Source: Myxacorys californica WJT36-NPBG1 (lineage in GTDB: Bacteria; Cyanobacteriota; Cyanobacteriia; Leptolyngbyales; Leptolyngbyaceae). From it: 64,000 nt of DNA. The notes beneath the pieces are model-generated. The model worked only from the letters and a program-made list of their open reading frames with translations. It did not search any database and was not told the origin of the DNA. Of this stretch, positions 58,393 through 64,000 are shown piece after piece. The stretch lies in NCBI GenBank assembly GCA_019359315.1, contig JAHHHO010000008.1, positions 62,001 through 126,000 of the forward strand. The letters are read 5' to 3'. A program made the translations under genes and the position numbers. Within the stretch, counting starts at the first letter, position 1, and every line of letters begins with the position of its first letter.

Positions 58393-61300
58393 GTGCAGTC
58401 AACTTTCGAGTCTTTTGAGGGTCAACGAGTGTTCATAGATAGTTTTTTAATTGGAACATCTGCTTCTTCGAGTAATGGTGGTTTGACGACTAACATCGAG
58501 CAATCTCGCCGATCTCAGATCGATCTACAAGCCGCGCCTCAATCGTTGCAAGCAAGTAGCGCAAACGGTAGCCTAAATGCAGCCCTGACTTCTAACGCCA
58601 GTGGCACGGCAGCGTATACGACCCGTCAAGTGGGCGATATGCTTTATTTTGATGTGGCCGATTTTGTTCGTTCTACCCTTGGACTTCCCACCTCTGACGG
58701 CTCAGGTGGACAGAAAACCTTTGCGGTTTCTGGGGGAAACACCGTTACGATCGCAAACTTCGGCGGCATCGGTTCTAAACTCGAAGAAGATCGGATCGCG
58801 TTGCCAGAGAATGTGAAGTTTGAGCAGCTCTCGATCGTGTCAGGCACGGGCGAAAACGCTAGCGATACACTGGTGAAGTTAACAGACACAGGGTCAGTCT
58901 TAGCGCTTCTCAAGGGCATTAAACCGACTGCGATCGATGAGCTAACTTTCGTTCGTCTAGACAGCAACAATCAAGTCATTCCAGACGTGAAAACAGAGCT
59001 GGTGAAACGCTCTGTGCTGCCCGCTAACACCTTCGCAACGGGTGCAACTTCTGGGCAATTTCTGGCGCTTAACAACGATGGCAGTGTGAGTGCAGTCAAC
59101 GCGAATGGAGTTCCTGTTCCGTTTAACGCTCCTAATGGTCAATCCGTGCAAGGCTTCTCTGCGGTGCTACCCGGCGCGAAAGCAGGAACTTACTTGGTGC
59201 TATCCGATAATGGCTACGGCTCGAAAGCCAATTCTGCTGATGCGTTGCTGCGCTTTTATGCCATTGAGCCAAACTTTGAAACCGGAAGTGTTTCTCCAGT
59301 CAATCTAAAAACGGGAGACAAGTTAGAGGGCTTTACCTCCGATAGTTTCGTTCAACTCAACGACAAGAACGGCGTCCTTAAAGGGATTCAAACGATCGTT
59401 GCCGATCTAGAAACCTACCCCAACAGCGACAAGATTCAAGCGGGTGGAATTCCGGTCGATCCGAGCATTAAGCAAAACCGCTTGCTAACCGGAGCCGACT
59501 TTGATCTCGAATCGTTCCGTCGCGCTGCGGATGGAACCTACTGGTTTGGCGAAGAATTTGGTCCATTCCTGCTGCACACTGATGCCAACGGGACACTGTT
59601 AAAAGCCCCGATCGCAACCCCCAACCCGTCTAAACTCAACACGCTGAATGGTCAAGATCCGCTCGTGATCGGTCACCGAGGCGCTTCTGGGTATCGTCCT
59701 GAGCACACGCTCGAAGCGTATCGATATGCGATCGAGCTAGGCGCTGACTTCGTTGAACCGGACGTAGTATCCACCAAAGACGGCGTGCTGATTGCCCGTC
59801 ACGAAGTCAACATCAAAGATACAACCGATGTCGCAGACCGTCCTGAGTTTGCCGATCGCTTCACCACAAAAACGATCGATGGCACAGAGGAAAGCGGCTG
59901 GTTTGCTGACGACTTCACGCTGGCAGAAATCAAAACTCTGCGAGCGAAAGAGCGGTTAGCGTTCCGAGATCAATCGTTCAACGGTCAGTTTGAAATTCCA
60001 ACGCTGCAAGAAATCATCGATTTCGTGAAAACTGTCGAAGCGACAACGGGAAAGAAAATTGGCATCTACCCCGAAACCAAACATCCCACCTATCACACGG
60101 AGAAAGGGCTGGCGCTAGAAGAACCGTTGGTGAAACTTCTCAAAGACAACAATTTTACCGATCCAAGTCGCGTCTTCATTCAATCCTTTGAAGTTGGCAA
60201 TCTGAAGAAGCTGAACGGCTTGATTGATGTGCCGCTCGTGCAATTGATGGACGCCGCTGATACAAATTTAGACGGTTCACTGGTCGAGGTGAAACCTTAC
60301 GATTTTGTTGCAAGCGGCGATTCGCGCACCTATAAAGATCTGCGATCGCCCGAAGGATTGGCAGAAGTGGCGACCTACGCGGATGGAATTGGTCCTTGGA
60401 AACGCATGATTGTCTCGGTCAAAGGGACGGATGCGAATGGCGATGGCAAAGCGGATGATGTCAATGGTGATGGTGCGGTCAATGATGCCGATAAGACGCT
60501 AACTCCTTCAACGACGCTGGTACAAGACGCGCACAACGCGGGTCTGCTGGTTCATCCTTACACCTTCCGCAACGAACCCCGCTACCTAGCATCGGATTAC
60601 AAAGGCGATCCAGAAAAAGAGATTCGTCAGTTTATTGAACTCGGAGTAGACGGCTACTTCACTGATTTTTCAGACACGGGCGCGGCAGCAAAAGCCTACG
60701 AGACACAAGATTTTGTGCGATCGCCAGATAACCCCGCGTTTGCCAATCTCTCTGAAGCCGATAAGGTGAAGGCAGCGAATCTGGCTCGTTCTAGAGGTTT
60801 TGAGGGCATGGCGAGCAGTCCTGATGGCTCTAAACTCTACACGCTGCTAGAAGGGGCAGTTACTACCGATTCAAATCAGAATCGCCTGTTTATTTCTGAG
60901 TTTGATACCAGTACCAAAAAATACACTGACAACGTTTACGCCTACCGCTTGAATGCTCCCAATCGTGCGATCGGGGACATGACGGCGATTAACGATCATG
61001 AGTTCATCGTGATTGAACGGGATAATGGTCAGGGTGATGCAAGTGATCCGGCGGTCACCAATCCAGCCCGATCGAAGAAGCTCTACAAAATCGATATCAA
61101 CCAAATCGATCGCGAGGGCTTTGTCAAGAAAGAACTGCTAGCGGATCTGCTCAACATTGCCGATCCATCTGGAATCGGAGGCGATGGAACCAAGAATGGC
61201 GTGTTTACCTTCCCCTTCGTCACCATCGAAGATGTGTTGATTCTTGACCCTCAAACGCTATTAGTCGCAAACGACAACAACTATCCATTTAGCGTTGGTC

Positions 61301-63438
61301 GCAAACCGGGGCAAGCCGATAACAGCGAGTTTATTCAGATCAAGTTAGATCAATCGCTCGATCTAGCGTTGCCTGCTCCCACTCCTAAACCCAAAGTAGT
61401 TGTGATTTCTCTCGATGGCGCAACCCCTCGCCTCGTAAATCAGTACTTAGAGTCAGGAGTTTTGAAGCAGGATGAAGGCTTAGGACTGTTAAAAAATAAA
61501 GGCGTTTCTGCCGATCGCAACGAAACGATCACACCTTCGCTCACGGCTCCGAGTCACATTGCGATCGCAACAGGCTCCAACGCTGCCAACAATGACATCA
61601 ACGCCAACAGCTTCCACTTAGTTGCAAGTCCATTTACCCAAAATATTAGTGGATTTGGCGCACCGATTGGCGGTTACTCGTTTGATGTGCATGGACCGAC
61701 CGAAAGTGCTGAGCCAACGGCTGAACCGCTTTGGATCAACTTGCGAAACAACGGTAAGAAAGTTGTCGCCGCCACGTTTCCGGGTGCGGATGGTGTCGAT
61801 GTCAAAATTCCGGGATTGCCAGACAGTCCGATCGTTCAACCCGCTAGCGATCGTACCGTCGATTACACCGTTCCCTTTGGTGCGTTTGCAGGCGTGGGAG
61901 CGCAAGGCTTCAACCTAACGGCAGCCGATTTTGCAACGGCTAGCGATCGCACTGTTTCGCAGCTTGCTAGCGCAGGTAAAACGGTTTATAGTCCGGTGCT
62001 GCAAACGAAAAATTCGTTTGACATATTCACTGTGGGCGGTGTGAACTATGACATTCAAGCTGCCGCTCTAGACACTACAAACGACAACAAAGTTGACTAC
62101 GATACGCTGGTCTTCTTCGATGCCACGTTAGGAATTCAATCGGGTCCGTTTAACCTGCCGTCAACGGGTCCGGCTTATGTGAAAGCGGGTAGCAAAACGT
62201 CTAGCCCGTTCTATCTGGAAGGAAGCTCTAACAAAGCGGGAACGGCGTTCTATGTCAGCAATTTCGCGCCTGACCTTTCGACCGTCCGGTTTGCTCGCTA
62301 CTCTGCCAACTTCATTCCTGCTACCCCTGCGGTGCAAGCGAATGTAGACGACATCAACAACAATGTTGGATTCTGGGCACCCCAACCCGATTTCCGGATT
62401 CCGCAGAAACTTAGTCCTGGATTTAACACGTTCTCTGACGCCGAGTTAGAAGCGATCTACGACGATCAGGTTCGGAGTTTTGTCGATTATCAAACTCGCG
62501 TTGCGCTGCGATCGATTACTCAAAACCCTGATTCCGATTTGGTTCTCACTTACATTGAGCAACCTGATGGTTCGCAACATCAGTTCTTAATTAGCGATCC
62601 TCGTCAGGCAAACAATCCCCTTGATCCCACCTCGATTGGAACTGGACAAGACAAGGCAAAGATCGAGCGCTACAACTCCTATGTAGAAACGGCTTACAAG
62701 GCGGCTGATGCTGCGGTTCAAAAAATCATTCAGACTGTTGGAGTGGATAGCAATGGCATTCCTAATAGCGACATCATTGTTGTTTCCGATCACGGATTTG
62801 CTCCGTTTTACACCTCGGTTAACGTGAACAACTTCCTCAAGAGCCAAGGGTTTGACTCAAACAAAGTTCGTGCGGTCACATCGGGTCCGGCAGTTAATGT
62901 CTACTTCAACCTGCAAGGGCGCGAACCCAACGGAACTGTGAGCCGCGAAGAATATGTGACCTTGCAGAAGCAGGTGACAGAAGCCCTCAAGAACTTTGTA
63001 GACACCAACCCGAAATATGTCGATGGAACAAGACCTGTGTTTGACAAGATCTACGATCGCCCGCTTCCAACTGACCTAAACGATCCATCGTTTGGTCGAG
63101 GAACCAGTGAGTTTATCGGACAAGACTCTGGCGATGTGTTTGCTCTGCTGACCGAAGGCTATAACTTCGATGGAACTCAAACTCCAGTTGTGCAACGCTT
63201 GGGAGATGCGCCGACCCAGACTCCTGTGTTCTCAGTGCCCAGCTTCTACGGCGCTCACGGGTACGATCCAACGTCGCCTAACATGAGCGCGATTTTCTAC
63301 GCGGCTGGACCTACTTTTAGTAACGGGACGCTTTCTCAAGTGAAGAACATTGATATTGCCCCCACAATCTCGAAGATTCTAGGCGTAGAGCTAGCTTCAA
63401 CTGTGCAAGGAACGCCGATTGATACTTCCAACCCATAA
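58393..63438 (+). CDS. Multi-phosphoesterase: phytase-like domain with nested GDPD, plus phosphodiesterase
   Basis: 1681 residues from a GTG; a TAA lies three codons upstream. Order: an unrecognised beta-rich start (1-205), the first half of an esterase-like-of-phytase domain (about 210-410, with [11 protein letters not shown] and [10 protein letters not shown]), a GDPD domain (424-765, [18 protein letters not shown] with His428, EPDVV, YPETKHP, DGYFTDF), the second half of the phytase-like domain (770-985, [16 protein letters not shown]), and a nucleotide-pyrophosphatase/phosphodiesterase domain (1001-1681) with D1008, candidate nucleophile Thr1051 (LTAPSH) and [10 protein letters not shown] Ca-binding-like DxNGDG pair (680-701) is in the GDPD. 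No signal peptide is visible. Probably scavenges phosphate from organic phosphates; location uncertain. Confidence 0.85.
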   Translation: MQSTFESFEGQRVFIDSFLIGTSASSSNGGLTTNIEQSRRSQIDLQAAPQSLQASSANGSLNAALTSNASGTAAYTTRQVGDMLYFDVADFVRSTLGLPTSDGSGGQKTFAVSGGNTVTIANFGGIGSKLEEDRIALPENVKFEQLSIVSGTGENASDTLVKLTDTGSVLALLKGIKPTAIDELTFVRLDSNNQVIPDVKTELVKRSVLPANTFATGATSGQFLALNNDGSVSAVNANGVPVPFNAPNGQSVQGFSAVLPGAKAGTYLVLSDNGYGSKANSADALLRFYAIEPNFETGSVSPVNLKTGDKLEGFTSDSFVQLNDKNGVLKGIQTIVADLETYPNSDKIQAGGIPVDPSIKQNRLLTGADFDLESFRRAADGTYWFGEEFGPFLLHTDANGTLLKAPIATPNPSKLNTLNGQDPLVIGHRGASGYRPEHTLEAYRYAIELGADFVEPDVVSTKDGVLIARHEVNIKDTTDVADRPEFADRFTTKTIDGTEESGWFADDFTLAEIKTLRAKERLAFRDQSFNGQFEIPTLQEIIDFVKTVEATTGKKIGIYPETKHPTYHTEKGLALEEPLVKLLKDNNFTDPSRVFIQSFEVGNLKKLNGLIDVPLVQLMDAADTNLDGSLVEVKPYDFVASGDSRTYKDLRSPEGLAEVATYADGIGPWKRMIVSVKGTDANGDGKADDVNGDGAVNDADKTLTPSTTLVQDAHNAGLLVHPYTFRNEPRYLASDYKGDPEKEIRQFIELGVDGYFTDFSDTGAAAKAYETQDFVRSPDNPAFANLSEADKVKAANLARSRGFEGMASSPDGSKLYTLLEGAVTTDSNQNRLFISEFDTSTKKYTDNVYAYRLNAPNRAIGDMTAINDHEFIVIERDNGQGDASDPAVTNPARSKKLYKIDINQIDREGFVKKELLADLLNIADPSGIGGDGTKNGVFTFPFVTIEDVLILDPQTLLVANDNNYPFSVGRKPGQADNSEFIQIKLDQSLDLALPAPTPKPKVVVISLDGATPRLVNQYLESGVLKQDEGLGLLKNKGVSADRNETITPSLTAPSHIAIATGSNAANNDINANSFHLVASPFTQNISGFGAPIGGYSFDVHGPTESAEPTAEPLWINLRNNGKKVVAATFPGADGVDVKIPGLPDSPIVQPASDRTVDYTVPFGAFAGVGAQGFNLTAADFATASDRTVSQLASAGKTVYSPVLQTKNSFDIFTVGGVNYDIQAAALDTTNDNKVDYDTLVFFDATLGIQSGPFNLPSTGPAYVKAGSKTSSPFYLEGSSNKAGTAFYVSNFAPDLSTVRFARYSANFIPATPAVQANVDDINNNVGFWAPQPDFRIPQKLSPGFNTFSDAELEAIYDDQVRSFVDYQTRVALRSITQNPDSDLVLTYIEQPDGSQHQFLISDPRQANNPLDPTSIGTGQDKAKIERYNSYVETAYKAADAAVQKIIQTVGVDSNGIPNSDIIVVSDHGFAPFYTSVNVNNFLKSQGFDSNKVRAVTSGPAVNVYFNLQGREPNGTVSREEYVTLQKQVTEALKNFVDTNPKYVDGTRPVFDKIYDRPLPTDLNDPSFGRGTSEFIGQDSGDVFALLTEGYNFDGTQTPVVQRLGDAPTQTPVFSVPSFYGAHGYDPTSPNMSAIFYAAGPTFSNGTLSQVKNIDIAPTISKILGVELASTVQGTPIDTSNP

Positions 63439-63489
63439 AGGCAATTCTCGCAACTTTAGAAGATTGCAGGTCTTAATGTGAAGCAGGAT

Positions 63490-63525
63490 AAACAGACGCA
63501 TTACTCACCGTAGTGCGTCTGTTTT
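63490..63525 (+). terminator. Rho-independent terminator of the phosphoesterase gene
   Basis: AAACAGACGCA (63490-63500) pairs perfectly with TGCGTCTGTTT (63514-63524), 52 bp past the stop, with T residues at the end. Confidence 0.88.
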
Positions 63526-63625
63526 CATAATTGTGTGACGGCGTGATTCTTACGTGATTCTTATATGTTGAGGATGAACTGAGTTGAAGATCAGAGAGAC
63601 CAGGAGAATCGGCTGCGATCTATTC

Positions 63626-63665
63626 GGAGCTTGCGAAGCGATCCTTTGGAGCTTGCGAAGTGATC
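63626..63665. repeat. Two near-identical 18-bp direct repeats
   Basis: GGAGCTTGCGAAGCGATC (63626-63643) and the same with one change (63648-63665) are 22 bp apart. Short 'gcttgcgaagcgatc' units are scattered in cyanobacterial intergenic DNA. Confidence 0.7.
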
Positions 63666-63768
63666 GCTATAATGGCAAAGATGAGCGGTGACGAGTAACC
63701 TTGAACGCTAAGACCCAAGGACTACAAACCAAGCGCTCCATCGTGTTGTTAGGCAGCACACTGGGGAA

Positions 63769-64000
63769 TTAGACGATCTTGATGCCGATAGAATAAGCAG
63801 TCAAAGTTGCAGGTGATGGTTTCATGTGATCTTTACCACCTGCAGTAAAGTCTTGGTTTGCAAGATCTGTTGTTGGTCGAAGTTGCCATAAAAGATTTCC
63901 CTCACCACTCCAATGAATTTCGGCTCCTCCACCAACAAGGGCAAAACCTGGAAGAACATCTGCTGTTGTAGAAGGATGTGCAGCATGTCCAGAATCTTTT
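63769..64000 (-). CDS. 3' end of an unrecognised gene, cut by window edge
   Basis: The minus strand is open for 77 codons from the window end to a TAA at 63769-63771. The translation has natural composition: it contains FALVGGGAEIHWSGEGNLLW and ends PSPATLTAYSIGIKIV, with GGG-A-x-x-x-WSG and a KDHMKPSPATLTAY block that look like a conserved beta-rich domain. I do not recognise the family. The start and most of the gene lie outside the window. Confidence 0.7.
   Translation of the reverse strand, partial: KDSGHAAHPSTTADVLPGFALVGGGAEIHWSGEGNLLWQLRPTTDLANQDFTAGGKDHMKPSPATLTAYSIGIKIV

Larger units (their letters stand above)
63439..63768. other. Intergenic after phosphoesterase gene
   Basis: 330 bp. 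It holds the terminator at 63490-63525 and a paired repeat at 63626-63665. No gene is visible. Confidence 0.5.

Overview
The window is about 64 kb of a cyanobacterial chromosome. Evidence: many HIP1 octamers (GCGATCGC), a split RNA polymerase beta' subunit (separate rpoC1 and rpoC2), a full kaiABC clock locus, and the photosynthesis proteins Psb28, BtpA, CP12 and a Psb32-like TPM protein. Full-length KaiA, a PII gene with an NtcA box, and multi-domain signalling and surface proteins suit a freshwater or terrestrial filamentous lineage of Leptolyngbya/Oscillatoriales type; that placement is an inference.

Layout. 0.3-9 kb: a repeat-bearing outer-membrane barrel candidate, an exported glycine-zipper protein, sbcC, glnB (PII) with terminator and NtcA box, a coiled-coil membrane-anchored protein, queF and a DUF2809 protein. 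9-16 kb: kaiC, kaiB and kaiA on the minus strand, with a large hybrid histidine kinase diverging from kaiA that ends in three degenerate receiver domains. 16-23 kb: a creatininase-family protein, btpA, a decayed IS66-type transposase, a three-gene glycine betaine/choline-type ABC transporter and a membrane-anchored alpha/beta hydrolase. 23-34 kb: rpsT, tatD, rpoB, rpoC1 and rpoC2, all on the minus strand, ending in a strong terminator. 34-43 kb: hisD, a broken HTH regulator with operator-like palindromes, a universal stress protein, fabG, a repeat-rich single-pass membrane protein, a Psb32-like protein and a small membrane-protein cluster (YtxH, DUF948). 43-55 kb: a beta-helix/SLH cell-surface protein, psb28-moaB, a C-terminal processing protease, an exported helical protein overlapping a YdcF-like protein, a fructosamine-kinase-like gene with an M16 peptidase, cp12, a hexapeptide acyltransferase and an orphan DNA methyltransferase. 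55-64 kb: a GH57/DUF3536 glycosidase, a 1681-residue multi-phosphoesterase preceded by a candidate Pho box, and the 3' end of an unrecognised gene at the right edge.

Most genes are core housekeeping. The more unusual items are: (1) the protein at 58393-63438, where a GDPD phosphodiesterase appears nested inside a phytase-like esterase domain and is followed by a nucleotide-pyrophosphatase/phosphodiesterase domain; (2) the CBS-histidine kinase with three tandem degenerate receivers diverging from kaiABC, a candidate clock-linked sensor; (3) the ELGTLRV-repeat barrel protein; (4) several intergenic inverted or tandem repeats, notably a perfect 16-bp inverted repeat upstream of the GH57 gene. 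I found no CRISPR array, rRNA or tRNA gene by eye.
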